Positions 31,555-41,061 are shown, numbered from the stretch's first letter. The stretch is DNA of 64,000 nt from Desulfurococcaceae archaeon (GCA_038845865.1 JAWBQJ010000004.1:1-64000), one strand, 5' to 3'. Numbers and translations are program-made. Notes: generated by a model from the letters alone, not told the origin.

Positions 31555-34134
31555 TTAGGGTATGTACGTGAACTTGTATATTATTATCACACTGTACAGT
31601 ATCCCGATTCGTCGGTCCGGTGTATACAGTTCGAGCGGTTTCCCCGTATTGGGGTCGATGAAGGGCTCTGCGATTACAGCGTGAGGTTGGAGTATTGTAT
31701 CGTTTATTAAAGGCCTCTCAGTAATATTTGAGATGTCCATGATCGGTACTTCCCTACTCACGTTTATTCCCACTCTATTTCTTACCTCGTTTCTAACGGT
31801 TACTGATGCTGCCTGCTCAGAGCCTGAAAACCAGTAGAATATTCCCTTCTTCCCCCTTGTCTCGGCCCAGTAAAGCATTCCGTCAACTACTAACCTATAT
31901 ATTAACGGCGTTCTTTCAGGCTGGCTTAAAGGCGGGCAGAGGATGATGAGCTCGAGTGCTGTTCGCCCACTATAGGGGTCTTGGGCATACGCCGTGTACG
32001 CGTACATGTATTCCGCCGAGTCTATGTAGTTCACATTTATACCCTTTCTGCGAAGTTCGTCAACAACAGAATTACCTATCCTAAACATCCACATGCTCTT
32101 CGGCCAGTCCACTAAGCCGGGGATTCGTATATCCAGTACACCGGGCTGACCGAAATCTACGATGGGCCATATAGCTACTGTATCGTTCTGCTCGGAGACA
32201 AGCACGCCCTCTATGATCATGAGGTACGTCTCGTTTGGTTTTACGTTAAATAGCTTGGCGAGGTGTGCTGCCTGATCCGTTGTATTGGACCACATCAGTA
32301 GCCCGATAATGCCGATCTGCGTGTTGTTAAGCGTTGATCCATCCGCAACCGATATCCTGCCACCGGGAACGCTTATACCGTAACCGTAATCCCACCACGC
32401 TATGACTACGGAGTTTTCGGGAAGAGATCTCAACAGGTCAACCGTTTTGTACCAGCTGTCGCTGTATAAGTAGGCCAGGCCCGATACCCCTGCCCTAAAG
32501 GTATAGACCATTGCAGAGTTACCTTCGTACTCCGCCTTCGCGGTGTACGCGAAGTTAGTAAATATGGCCACTAGTAGGATCAGCGTAATTATCCTCGTAG
32601 CTGTGCCGACTTCCGTGGTGGTTCTTCGAGCAGCTCTAGTACCCCTTCTTCTCGCCGTGAGCCATATTACGTATGGAAACGCTTTGTTAGCTACTAAAGC
32701 AACGATTGCAGCTATGATGATGACGCCGAAGTAGGCTGCAGCGCCGATCATGTATACTGCGTTTAAGTACGAATAAAATGACACGCCGAATGCCACTCCC
32801 ACGTATACTTTCTCAGGGGTACCCTTGTAGAGCAGGTATACTATACCTACGATACCGGCGGAGAGTAGGTACAGTATCCCCAACACGATCGCGAGCTCGG
32901 GTGACGCTTCAGCTAGCGGTATAAAGTAAGTACCCCACGAGTGTAGCATGTTCCTAATCGTACCTAAGCTTGTAAGCGGGGATTGGTGCTCAGCGATGCT
33001 TTCGACCAGTGGTTCTGCCCCTATAAACCTCAATCCGAGAGCCCATGCAAGCCTGCCGCCAATAGGCAGTATGCCCATGGCCGTGAATACCACGCCGGCA
33101 ATAAGTAGCCCTCCCACTAGTAGAATGTACCTACCAGTATTTAGTACGGGCTTCCTGAAGCCCATTTTCCTGTACTCCATCCCGGCATAGTAGAATATTA
33201 CTGGTAGCATCGATGCTCCCACCAGTAACCAGCTGAGTCCGCGCGGTGAGAAGGGGTATATGCCGAGGGTCCTCGCGTTGGCGGGCGATGGCGTAACAAA
33301 CAGCATCGTGAGCAGTATTAAGAGAATATTACAGGTTATGAAGCTCCTTGAAAGGTACTTTCTAACCAGTATAGGCGACAAGACGAAGTATAGGACGACC
33401 GTACCTAGCAGAAATACGTAACCGCCCCAGAGCCAACCAACCATTGCGAGGAATAGTGCAGCTAGAACCGTATACTTAAACCAGCCTTTACCCGTACTGT
33501 ACACGGTCTTCAGACACCTCGCGTAGAAGTATACGAACAAAAACACGAATACCGCCGCAACGCCTTCTTTCTCCACGTAACCTATTACGGATCGTTCTAC
33601 TGCCGCTGGTAAGACAGCGTAAAATAGCGCCGCTAATACGCCCACTAAGCGGCTACCTGACGCCTCCGTTGCTGCGAGGTACGCCGCGACAGTAGCTATC
33701 GCGGCGAAGATTACTGGTTGCAGTGCCGCCCACTGGTGTAAGTCCAGGCTGAAGTGTTTAACAATGTGATATGTCATACCAGTCCATATTGGTAGAAACG
33801 GGTAGCTTGTGTATATGAAGTCCCTGCCCCACGGGTACCAGAAGATGTGGGTATCGGGGTTTTCCCGTGTCAGAGTGTACCAGGCTAGGGGGCCGTGCTC
33901 ATGTACGTAAGCTGCCTGCCAGTACTCGATGTAGCTGTCGAACTCGAAGAACTCGTACTCGTTTAGCTTGAATGGGGCAACCCTTATGACGACTCCAAGC
34001 ATGACGGCTACTAGTATTAGTGCGCCGATCACTAATTTAAGTCTAAGGGGTTGCGATGATAACCCACTAATTACTGCAAGTAGCTTGCTGTCTACCCTTC
34101 TTATAGCGTACTTCACGTTCATGAACGCCAACAC
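31555..34134 (-). CDS. aglB: Archaeal oligosaccharyltransferase AglB (STT3 family)
   Basis: Transfers the assembled glycan from a dolichol phosphate or pyrophosphate carrier to asparagine in surface proteins. The catalytic WWDYGYG motif is present near residue 580 after about thirteen membrane helices. The first external loop contains FFEFDSYIEYWQAA (an aspartate of the DxD-type metal site) near residue 62. At 859 residues the length fits crenarchaeal AglB. The C-terminal globular domain follows the WWDYG region. Partner genes in the window are a GPT (59.5 kb) and perhaps the GT2 (26.5 kb). Confidence 0.93.
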   Translation of the reverse strand: MLAFMNVKYAIRRVDSKLLAVISGLSSQPLRLKLVIGALILVAVMLGVVIRVAPFKLNEYEFFEFDSYIEYWQAAYVHEHGPLAWYTLTRENPDTHIFWYPWGRDFIYTSYPFLPIWTGMTYHIVKHFSLDLHQWAALQPVIFAAIATVAAYLAATEASGSRLVGVLAALFYAVLPAAVERSVIGYVEKEGVAAVFVFLFVYFYARCLKTVYSTGKGWFKYTVLAALFLAMVGWLWGGYVFLLGTVVLYFVLSPILVRKYLSRSFITCNILLILLTMLFVTPSPANARTLGIYPFSPRGLSWLLVGASMLPVIFYYAGMEYRKMGFRKPVLNTGRYILLVGGLLIAGVVFTAMGILPIGGRLAWALGLRFIGAEPLVESIAEHQSPLTSLGTIRNMLHSWGTYFIPLAEASPELAIVLGILYLLSAGIVGIVYLLYKGTPEKVYVGVAFGVSFYSYLNAVYMIGAAAYFGVIIIAAIVALVANKAFPYVIWLTARRRGTRAARRTTTEVGTATRIITLILLVAIFTNFAYTAKAEYEGNSAMVYTFRAGVSGLAYLYSDSWYKTVDLLRSLPENSVVIAWWDYGYGISVPGGRISVADGSTLNNTQIGIIGLLMWSNTTDQAAHLAKLFNVKPNETYLMIIEGVLVSEQNDTVAIWPIVDFGQPGVLDIRIPGLVDWPKSMWMFRIGNSVVDELRRKGINVNYIDSAEYMYAYTAYAQDPYSGRTALELIILCPPLSQPERTPLIYRLVVDGMLYWAETRGKKGIFYWFSGSEQAASVTVRNEVRNRVGINVSREVPIMDISNITERPLINDTILQPHAVIAEPFIDPNTGKPLELYTPDRRIGILYSVIIIYKFTYIP

Positions 34135-34210
34135 CGCTGAATACGCTTGAGAGATAGATATGAACGTATCGGGTTAAATAAACGATAGTGGGCTGGGAAC
34201 GAAGACGTCA

Positions 34211-35149
34211 TTACGGTATCGTGAGGGCTAGTAGCGCTTTCTGAGCGTGCTTTCTATTTTCAGCCTGGTCCCAGACAACGCTCCATTTACCGTCTATTAC
34301 CTCGTCTACGACCTCTTCTCCGCGCTTTGCTGGAAGGCAGTGCATGAATATGGCGTCCGGCTTCGCCTTCTTCATCAGGTCTACTGTAACCCTATATGGT
34401 GTTAAGTCGCGAATACGTCTTTCCCGTTCCCTTTCCTGGCCCATGCTAACCCAAACATCCGTGTAGACTACGTCTGCATTTTCTACTGCCTTGTAGGGAT
34501 CTCTTTCAATCTCGTAACCTCCTGTGGCGTTCTCGTTGAAGAGCTTGATCACGCTCGGGTGGGGGTCGTAACCTGGTGGTGATGATATCACTATTCTACC
34601 TCCGAGTATTCCTACAGCGAGCATTAAGCTGTGCAACACGTTGTCTCCTCCATCACCGATGAACACGATCTTAAGCTTTTCAAAGCCTCTACCCTTTTTC
34701 TCCATGATCGTGAAAACATCGCTGAGTGCCTGGCACGGGTGATGCAGGTCACTAAGTCCATTTATGACTGGTACACGGCTATACTGCGCCAGCTTCTCAA
34801 GCTTCCAGTGCTCGTATACACGAGCCATTATTCCATCAACGTAGCGTGAAAGCACTCTAGCCGTGTCCTCGATCGTTTCACCTCTAGCTAGTTGCAGTTC
34901 ACTGGCACTCAAGTAGATGGCATCGCCGCCCAGCTCTTTCATTGCTGTTTCGAAGCTAACCCTGGTTCTAGTGCTAGGCTTCTCGAATATCATTGCTAAG
35001 TGTCTACCAACCAGCACCGGTATTACGCGTTCACCGGCGAGAAACCTCTGCTTGAGCTGAAACGCCGTTTCAACGATGAAAAACACCTCCTCTCTATTGA
35101 ATTCCGTGAGAGTTAGGCAGTGCCTTCCCTTGAGGCTCGTAACCAACAT
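34211..35149 (-). CDS. argF: Ornithine carbamoyltransferase
   Basis: A 312-residue transcarbamylase with FEKPSTRTRVSFETAM (carbamoyl phosphate site), DLHHPCQALSD (HPxQ motif) and FMHCLPAKRGEEV, the HCLP motif typical of ornithine rather than aspartate carbamoyltransferase. It makes citrulline in arginine synthesis, or runs the reverse direction in arginine breakdown. No other arg genes are adjacent. A minus-strand TATA element (TTTTTATAGAG, about 35173-35183) lies about 28 bases before the start. Confidence 0.93.
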   Translation of the reverse strand: MLVTSLKGRHCLTLTEFNREEVFFIVETAFQLKQRFLAGERVIPVLVGRHLAMIFEKPSTRTRVSFETAMKELGGDAIYLSASELQLARGETIEDTARVLSRYVDGIMARVYEHWKLEKLAQYSRVPVINGLSDLHHPCQALSDVFTIMEKKGRGFEKLKIVFIGDGGDNVLHSLMLAVGILGGRIVISSPPGYDPHPSVIKLFNENATGGYEIERDPYKAVENADVVYTDVWVSMGQERERERRIRDLTPYRVTVDLMKKAKPDAIFMHCLPAKRGEEVVDEVIDGKWSVVWDQAENRKHAQKALLALTIP

Positions 35150-35195
35150 ACCACCCCGTGTAACTATGGAAAGCCTCTATAAAAACGGTGCCAGA

Positions 35196-36362
35196 TTACA
35201 GCCCCAGCGCCATACTGATATTACTCTCAGTTATCACCGACTCGAGGAAATCTCTCGCGCTTATACTGGGATACCTGTACTTTGGTAGCTGAATTGGTTC
35301 CTCGACGAAGCCCATGTCCCTCATGGTGTCAAGTATGTACTTCTTACCGCGCTCGTCCGGTAACCGTGAGTGGTATATCGTGGAGAGGCTTTCTAAGATC
35401 ATCCCCGCGACGTGAGCCTCTCCTTTCTCGGCATGTATGTGTGGGCTTAGAGACTCCACCTGGTATATTTCAATGTTCTCGGGCAGTGCTGGACAACGTC
35501 CCTTCTCCAAGTCAACGTAGCACTTTTCGAGTATGCTTATGAGCTCTTGCGTCTCTACCGAGAAGCCACTACCGTACTCTATTTCCCTCGCGAACTCCAT
35601 GCTCATTGCGTGTTCCCCGCTGTTAGACGTCTTGATGATATCCGTTTCAACCCTTCTCTTATATGAAAGAACCCTATTGAACACCGTGTTAACCACCGCG
35701 GATACCCTGCCGAACCTCCTAAAGTAGAAGTCCTCTGCTGTAGACCACGCCTTATGACCCCATGAAATCCTCGCCATCCTATACTTCGACTCGCTTGACC
35801 CGAGCACAGTATAGAATATTAGCGCGTACTCGAGGGCGACGCTTGGAACGTAATTGTCGGCGTCTAGGAACGCTACATTGCGTGCTTTAAGCCCGTCGGC
35901 CAGGACCGTTCCTATTAAAATTCCCTCTCCTTTCCCGTTTCTAACCAAGGACTCTTCATCCAGTATTTCGGGTAACACGTCTCTGAGCTTCTCTGCTACT
36001 ACTTTATCTTTCTGGTGGACGACCAGCACCGTCCTACCCGTTGTTTTATACACTATCTTGGCTATATCCACTTCAATCTTGTACATGTTAAGGGGGTGCA
36101 TGCTAGAGTTAGAGATAATGATTACCGGTGACTGGCAGGGTATGGCTTTAAGAACCCCTTCCAGCGATAAGGGCTCTTCGTCCCTAACCGGGATCACGAA
36201 CACCGTGGAGTACGCGACGTCTTCCAGGTCCCTAAAGCCCGATAAGCCGAGAACGCCGGGTTTGCTTTCAAAGCCATATGCAAATAACGAGTGTATTTTC
36301 ACGAGCTCGTATATTTTTACGGCACCGAAAATCTCGAACCTTGCTGGGTAATTTATGTACAT
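35196..36362 (-). CDS. mpgS: Mannosyl-3-phosphoglycerate synthase
   Basis: A family GT55 glycosyltransferase that transfers mannose from GDP-mannose to 3-phosphoglycerate, the first step to mannosylglycerate, a compatible solute of hyperthermophiles. Recognisable parts are FEIFGAVKIYELVKIHSL at the N-terminus, VFVIPVRDEEPLSLEGVL, NGKGEGILIG and VAFLDADNYVPSVALEYAL (the DxD-like metal site), then ISWGHKAW. The frame is open to GTG 36389, but ATG 36362 matches the family start. The MPG phosphatase gene is not adjacent. Confidence 0.92.
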   Translation of the reverse strand: MYINYPARFEIFGAVKIYELVKIHSLFAYGFESKPGVLGLSGFRDLEDVAYSTVFVIPVRDEEPLSLEGVLKAIPCQSPVIIISNSSMHPLNMYKIEVDIAKIVYKTTGRTVLVVHQKDKVVAEKLRDVLPEILDEESLVRNGKGEGILIGTVLADGLKARNVAFLDADNYVPSVALEYALIFYTVLGSSESKYRMARISWGHKAWSTAEDFYFRRFGRVSAVVNTVFNRVLSYKRRVETDIIKTSNSGEHAMSMEFAREIEYGSGFSVETQELISILEKCYVDLEKGRCPALPENIEIYQVESLSPHIHAEKGEAHVAGMILESLSTIYHSRLPDERGKKYILDTMRDMGFVEEPIQLPKYRYPSISARDFLESVITESNISMALGL

Positions 36363-36455
36363 TAAAAACACCCAGATCGGCAGGAGCACCTCTTAAGTAC
36401 CTAAATGTTTTATAGCTTACCGAATTATAAATTTATTAGTAAAGTGGTGTTCCCG

Positions 36456-37094
36456 TTGGAGAAGTTAATAGTGGAGGTGCTACTGCTAGCATTAAAAGCT
36501 ATTGGCACCGCGTGTGCTGTGTGGATCGTTGGCTGGCTCGTGGGACAGGTCGTCAAGTACATGGTTACAAAACTCCTTGGTAAAATAGGGCTTGATGAGT
36601 GGATGAGGAGACTGAGCGTTGGCAGGGCAATTAGGAGAACGGGCTACTCCGCGCACGAATTCATGGGTATTCTAGCTGCGTGGCTTATGTATGCAATCTT
36701 CGGAGTGCTCGGAATTTACGCGTCCGGTTACGTAGCCGGGTGGGAGGACCTCACGTTGTACGCTTACACAGCTCTCGTGGTTTACATTGGTGGTTTTATC
36801 AAGCTTCTGCTTATCGTTATAGCAGGATTCATTCTAGCTGATGTCTTCGTCGGTTACATCTATAGAAGCACCGAACTACGCTCTGAAATGCAGATGCTGT
36901 ACCCGCTCGCAGAATACTTAAGGATAGTGCTTTACATAGCGATAGTGGTATTCGGGGTTGAACAGAGCGGCCTTGGAGTCGGCGTGTTACCCCAGCTTCT
37001 CCAACCAATTATATGGGGGGTAACAGCAATAGTGGTGCTATTCATGGTTTACTTAATAGTCCAGAGCACCAAGGCGCCGAGACAACCTGTATAG
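36456..37094 (+). CDS. Multi-helix membrane protein, possible mechanosensitive-channel relative
   Basis: The frame is open from ATG 36405, but a TATA box (ATTATAAATTTA, about 36424-36435) lies inside it and predicts transcription from about 36455, so TTG 36456 (MEKLIVEVLLLALK) is the likely leaderless start, giving 212 residues. There are four or five helices and a VVKYMVTKLLGKIGLDEWMR segment after the first, a pattern seen in the conserved TM-helix repeat of bacterial and archaeal small mechanosensitive channels. No channel beta domain follows. The nikR gene begins 11 bases downstream on the same strand. Confidence 0.6.
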   Translation: MEKLIVEVLLLALKAIGTACAVWIVGWLVGQVVKYMVTKLLGKIGLDEWMRRLSVGRAIRRTGYSAHEFMGILAAWLMYAIFGVLGIYASGYVAGWEDLTLYAYTALVVYIGGFIKLLLIVIAGFILADVFVGYIYRSTELRSEMQMLYPLAEYLRIVLYIAIVVFGVEQSGLGVGVLPQLLQPIIWGVTAIVVLFMVYLIVQSTKAPRQPV

Positions 37095-37105
37095 CGTGAA
37101 CCGCT

Positions 37106-37507
37106 GTGAAAGGGCGCAAAGTCGGGGTATACATTCCGCCAGATCTCGAGAAGCCCCTCGAAGCCTACATGAAAGAGCGCGGAGTCAGGAACATCAGTCG
37201 AGTAGTTCAAGAAGCCCTAAGGCTCTATTTATCGGAGGTTTTCAGGGAAAAGTGCACTCTCGCGGGCTTCATAAATGTTCTCTACAACCACGAAGTGGGA
37301 GGAATCGATACCGCGTTAACCGATCTACAGCACGATTACATGGACGTGGTGGTGGTGTCTAACCACGTGCATGTGAGTGAAGAGCAATGCCTTCTATCCA
37401 TAGCTGTCAAGGGCGATAGTTCGAGGATCCTAGAGTTCGTTTCTAGGTTACACTCTCTACATGGAGTTCTCTTAGTTAAGCCCATGCTACTGTGTACTGA
37501 GACGTGA
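37106..37507 (+). CDS. nikR: Nickel-responsive regulator NikR
   Basis: A 133-residue protein with an N-terminal ribbon-helix-helix (RKVGVYIPPDLEKPLEAYMK) and a C-terminal ACT-like metal domain. The four nickel ligands of Escherichia coli NikR, H76, H87, H89 and C95, are all present at the same numbering (QHD, NHVHVSEEQC). NikR binds palindromic operators when loaded with nickel and represses nickel uptake. The gene follows a membrane protein by 11 bases. Hydrogenase nickel-insertion genes at 56 kb and hypDCE at 19-21 kb fit a nickel-dependent metabolism. Confidence 0.88.
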   Translation: MKGRKVGVYIPPDLEKPLEAYMKERGVRNISRVVQEALRLYLSEVFREKCTLAGFINVLYNHEVGGIDTALTDLQHDYMDVVVVSNHVHVSEEQCLLSIAVKGDSSRILEFVSRLHSLHGVLLVKPMLLCTET

Positions 37508-37516
37508 AGGGTAGGG

Positions 37517-38890
37517 CTACCTGGAAAGCCTTGAAATAGATTCTACGAAATCCGCGAACACGTTAATTAGGAACTCCACCTCGCCTTTTCCATGTATTAG
37601 TGATGGTAGGAAGTGAGCTAGTCTTTCACTTGCATATATTGCCCCTCTAACTCTGCTGTACAGGTTAAACGCCCGTTCAACGAGTTTACTCCACCTGTAC
37701 TCGTAAACTTCTCGCGCGTTTCTAGGTCTTTTCCTGGTAAAGTGTATACTACTGAGGCTCCCATCACCCGTACTCCAGCACTCTACTCCGTGCTCTAAGC
37801 ATACACTTTCCACTTTTTTCCTGAAGAAGCCCCACAGGCTGTTAGAGGCTTCGTATATTCCCCTGTTCTCGGCGAGGTGCTTAACCAACGCGTACCCGGC
37901 CTTAACCACGATGGGGTTTGCCACGAAGGTGCCTCCATGGAATACCCTGGTTTCCGTTTCCCGGTATTTTATGTGGTCTAGTAACTCCATAATCTCCTCT
38001 CGCGCGCCGAAAGCGCCTATTGCTCCAGCGCCTCCCCCAATGGCCTTACCGTACACGACCACGTCTGCTTTAACATTGTAATACTCCTGTGCACCACCAA
38101 GTGCAAGTCTGAAGCCAGTTATAACCTCGTCAAATACTAACAGCACGTCGTGCTCATCTACAATACGTCTAACTTCTTTCAAGTAGCCTTTTTCAGGCTC
38201 GATGCACCCAGCTGCACCCATTACGGGCTCCAAGAAAACTGCTGCTACGTCATGTGATTTTAGAGTCTTTTCAAGCGATTCAACATCATTGAAGGGCACT
38301 ACGAGCGTGTACTTGTATACGTCTTCGAGTAGACCCGCCGATTCCGGTTGTCTATACGGATAAGTAACGCCTACGTGGAGCACGTCCACTCCACCATGCC
38401 ATCCACCTTCCATTTTGACTATATACTTTTTCTTGGTATATGCCCTAGCTAACCTTACAGCGTACATGTTAGCCTCAGAACCGCTATTAGTGAACCTTAG
38501 CATTTCAACCCCTGGAAGGACCCTTCTAAGTAGCTCCAAGTACTCGAGTACATAGGGGTGTTCGAAGCCTAGGTGGGTTCCGATGTCGAGAGCTTCCTTG
38601 ACGGCTCCTAGCACGACATCTGACAAATGTCCGAGCACGTGGGCTCCGTGGCCCATCCAGTAGTCGATATACTCGTTGCCGTCTACGTCCCACACCCTTG
38701 TACCTTTCGCCTTAACTATGTATGGTGGGTACGGGGAAAAGTACCGTATAGAGTACGTTACTCCGCCTGGCGTTAGCTTTGCTGCCTTACTGTACAGTTC
38801 TCTACTCTTCTTCGTTTTACTGAAGTAGTCTAGTTCAACCTTTTTAACCCATTCTTCTAGCTTCTCGTCGAGTGTGCTCATCGGCTTCAC
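37517..38890 (-). CDS. Glutamate-1-semialdehyde 2,1-aminomutase-like PLP enzyme
   Basis: A 457-residue class III aminotransferase-fold protein. The N-terminal LTPGGVTYSIRYFSPYPPYI resembles HemL; the PLP site includes LVFDEVITGFR and the lysine motif VVVYGKAIGGGAGAIGAFG. HemL makes 5-aminolevulinate, but no other haem-synthesis genes are present, and the tight coupling (4-base overlap) with a diaminopentanoate-dehydrogenase-like gene suggests another amino-group migration. I therefore give no gene symbol. The start has two ATG codons at MKPMSTLDEKLEEWVKK. Confidence 0.82.
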   Translation of the reverse strand: MKPMSTLDEKLEEWVKKVELDYFSKTKKSRELYSKAAKLTPGGVTYSIRYFSPYPPYIVKAKGTRVWDVDGNEYIDYWMGHGAHVLGHLSDVVLGAVKEALDIGTHLGFEHPYVLEYLELLRRVLPGVEMLRFTNSGSEANMYAVRLARAYTKKKYIVKMEGGWHGGVDVLHVGVTYPYRQPESAGLLEDVYKYTLVVPFNDVESLEKTLKSHDVAAVFLEPVMGAAGCIEPEKGYLKEVRRIVDEHDVLLVFDEVITGFRLALGGAQEYYNVKADVVVYGKAIGGGAGAIGAFGAREEIMELLDHIKYRETETRVFHGGTFVANPIVVKAGYALVKHLAENRGIYEASNSLWGFFRKKVESVCLEHGVECWSTGDGSLSSIHFTRKRPRNAREVYEYRWSKLVERAFNLYSRVRGAIYASERLAHFLPSLIHGKGEVEFLINVFADFVESISRLSR

Positions 38891-39876
38891 ACCGAGAAGC
38901 GGATCTTAAATGGTAAGAGTTCTGTCATAAGCCTCAGACCGGGTGGTAAGTAAGGGGCCTTCTCCGCTACGTTGAGAACGACGGTAACCGTTCCGAGATC
39001 TCCCGGGGTACCAGTACTTCTCCACGTTGTGGTGTAATCCTTACCTTCAATTACTATTTCTTCATACTCTGGTGCACCAGCATACGCGTGAAACTCCAAC
39101 CTGATGACCTCTCTGTCTTTAATGTAGCCTACTCCATACCCAGTTATACCCTTATTGAAGCCCCTCTCCACGCGGATACCGGCAGATTCTATGGTTTCCT
39201 CTGCGGGAACGGGGCTTTGCCGCTCTTCAACCCGCGTAAGCTCCAAGTCCCCTGCGTAGGCTATCAAGTAGACTGACTCGGCATAGCCGACGTGGCCCGT
39301 AATCTCCCCTTTCAGTAACTTTTGCCTTACTAGTTCGGGGTCTTCACCTAGACCTATTTTCTTCCTAAATGGTTCCCTCCGCTTAGCCGCGTCGAGACTC
39401 CTAACAGCCCTTATCCTCTTAACCGAGGTGACCGCGGATGACAGCGTTACCACTAAGGTGTCTAGGAGGAACCCCGGATTTATGCCTGTACCGATGACCA
39501 CTACACCGTACATTCTAGCAAGCTCGTCCAGCTTCTTGGCCAGGACGGGATACCGGTAATAGGGGTATGCAAGGGTCTCTGATGTTGAAACGACATTAAC
39601 TCCTCTCTCAATGATGCTGACTACCTGGTCGAATACCCTGTCAAGGTATGAACCGGTAGCGTGGACGACTACATCGGCGTTTTCCAGCCCCGCAAGAGAG
39701 CTGGAGACGTTAACTCCGAGCCTACCAATTCCGGCGACCTCGCCGGCGTCCTTACCGACTACCTTCTCGTCAATATCTACCACGGAGACTACTTCATGTC
39801 CGCGCTCAACGGCCAGTTTAAGTACTAGTCTACCGATAGCCCCGAAACCACATATTCCAAGCCTCAAATGCTTCAC
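38887..39876 (-). CDS. 2,4-diaminopentanoate dehydrogenase-like oxidoreductase
   Basis: A 329-residue NAD(P)-dependent enzyme with an N-terminal Rossmann motif LGICGFGAIGRLVLK and the segment VVIGTGINPGFLLDTLVVTL near residue 125, characteristic of the dihydrodipicolinate-reductase-like group that includes 2,4-diaminopentanoate dehydrogenase of ornithine fermentation. It would deaminate an amino acid oxidatively or reduce an imine. The gene is cotranscribed with and overlaps the downstream aminomutase-like gene. Substrate is not established. Confidence 0.75.
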   Translation of the reverse strand: MKHLRLGICGFGAIGRLVLKLAVERGHEVVSVVDIDEKVVGKDAGEVAGIGRLGVNVSSSLAGLENADVVVHATGSYLDRVFDQVVSIIERGVNVVSTSETLAYPYYRYPVLAKKLDELARMYGVVVIGTGINPGFLLDTLVVTLSSAVTSVKRIRAVRSLDAAKRREPFRKKIGLGEDPELVRQKLLKGEITGHVGYAESVYLIAYAGDLELTRVEERQSPVPAEETIESAGIRVERGFNKGITGYGVGYIKDREVIRLEFHAYAGAPEYEEIVIEGKDYTTTWRSTGTPGDLGTVTVVLNVAEKAPYLPPGLRLMTELLPFKIRFSV

Positions 39877-39941
39877 CGGGTAGTAGTAATCTCCGCGGGA
39901 GTATAAATAAAAACTTGGCGCATTAAAGCTGCGTGCTTACA

Positions 39942-40370
39942 TCACTCTTCGCTGTGTACTATCTTCTCGTATAGGCGTACAATGGTGAACAGCACCGCAA
40001 ACCCTACTAGCAATATTACCAGTGGTCTGAACACCAACTCGCCCCTTACTTGGAGCTCGCCGGCTCTGTGCACTACCTCGACGCGGCCGGCCTCCATGGT
40101 GCCAAATACCAACTCAAGCACTATTAGTAGGCCTAGAAGGGATGAGAGCGCATCGAATACTATGCCTATTTGGGGCTTAACGTTGGATGACGTGGTGTTT
40201 AGGGCTACGAAAACACCGAAAATAACGGCAACCTCCAAAGGCTTTACCGGCGTCACGGGAACCTTCAAGTAGTCTGTAAGTATGAGAAGTGGAATTCTGA
40301 AGTATACGAGGTACTCTACAAATCCCCGTATAACCCCTAGGATAACGTTTAAAACTATTTTCTTAAGCAC
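39942..40370 (-). CDS. Small membrane protein, third of a three-gene operon
   Basis: A 142-residue protein with about four hydrophobic helices (roughly 4-32, 43-60, 68-88 and 110-132) and a short external beta-like loop (RVEVVHRAGELQVRGELVF). I do not recognise the family. It follows a 122-residue gene by 4 bases on the same strand, and all three genes 39942-41035 read leftward from one promoter. Confidence 0.5.
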   Translation of the reverse strand: MLKKIVLNVILGVIRGFVEYLVYFRIPLLILTDYLKVPVTPVKPLEVAVIFGVFVALNTTSSNVKPQIGIVFDALSSLLGLLIVLELVFGTMEAGRVEVVHRAGELQVRGELVFRPLVILLVGFAVLFTIVRLYEKIVHSEE

Positions 40371-40374
40371 CCGA

Positions 40375-40743
40375 TCACCTGTACTCCAACACCACTCTGT
40401 AGAGCCCCCCGATCTTAAATTCCACCTTCACGATGCCCACTTCGAGATCACCACGGGAAAGCACCACTTCCTTTACTACTTTACCCGCCTTGACCTCCTC
40501 GATGCCGATCTCCCGATCGCTGAGCTGGATCTTGAGGTCTTTTAACGGCACTTCCGAGCAGTAGTTGACTTCCAGGACCGCTTTAATGGTATCTTCGCTC
40601 ACCTGCCCTAGAGGCCTTATTTCGAGCCCAATGCACTCCGGGTTTTCGAGTACGTCGTGTATAAAGAGCACAAATGGAGCTACGAACAACACCAGCACGG
40701 ATACTAGTGCAATTACCAGTGCGTACTTTAAGGTGGCAAACAC
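40375..40743 (-). CDS. Membrane-anchored small protein, second of the three-gene operon
   Basis: A 122-residue protein with one helix at residues 5-30 and an external domain of alternating strands containing two cysteines (NPECIG and NYCSEV). Its shape resembles a small Ig-like surface domain. No family is recognised. Neighbours are packed within 4 bases on both sides. Confidence 0.5.
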   Translation of the reverse strand: MFATLKYALVIALVSVLVLFVAPFVLFIHDVLENPECIGLEIRPLGQVSEDTIKAVLEVNYCSEVPLKDLKIQLSDREIGIEEVKAGKVVKEVVLSRGDLEVGIVKVEFKIGGLYRVVLEYR

Positions 40744-40744
40744 C

Positions 40745-41035
40745 TTAACTACCCTGTTTGCTAGGTGGGGACTCTACCTTAAACGACTGGATACCATACC
40801 TTAACAGTACGCTACCAGCCCACACAATTACTCCGAGGAAGCCCAGTCTCACCGCTATTTCCACGAGGGCATTTATAAGCCGTGTAATGGACTCCTCTAG
40901 TGACCCGTAAATCGAGGGTAGTGTGTAGTTGTAAAACGAGTAGTATGCAGTTATGACAGCCAGTATTACTATGATCGTGCCGGCCGCTACGAGCGCTATG
41001 CCTATGTACCTGTGTACGGGCTTATCAGGCGACAA
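40745..41035 (-). CDS. Small membrane protein, first of the three-gene operon
   Basis: A 96-residue protein starting at TTG with two helices (about 10-33 and 52-75). The family is not recognised. Upstream on the minus strand are a TATA box (GGTATATTAA, about 41069-41078) and a perfect 14-bp palindrome at the predicted transcription start. Confidence 0.5.
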   Translation of the reverse strand: MSPDKPVHRYIGIALVAAGTIIVILAVITAYYSFYNYTLPSIYGSLEESITRLINALVEIAVRLGFLGVIVWAGSVLLRYGIQSFKVESPPSKQGS

Positions 41036-41047
41036 GGCGACCTCCGA

Positions 41048-41061
41048 CTAGTACGTACTAG
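41048..41061. promoter_or_regulatory. Perfect 14-bp palindrome at the start of the membrane operon
   Basis: CTAGTACGTACTAG lies between a minus-strand TATA box (41069-41078) and the TTG start at 41035, at the expected transcription start. This is a classic position for a repressor operator. Confidence 0.55.
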
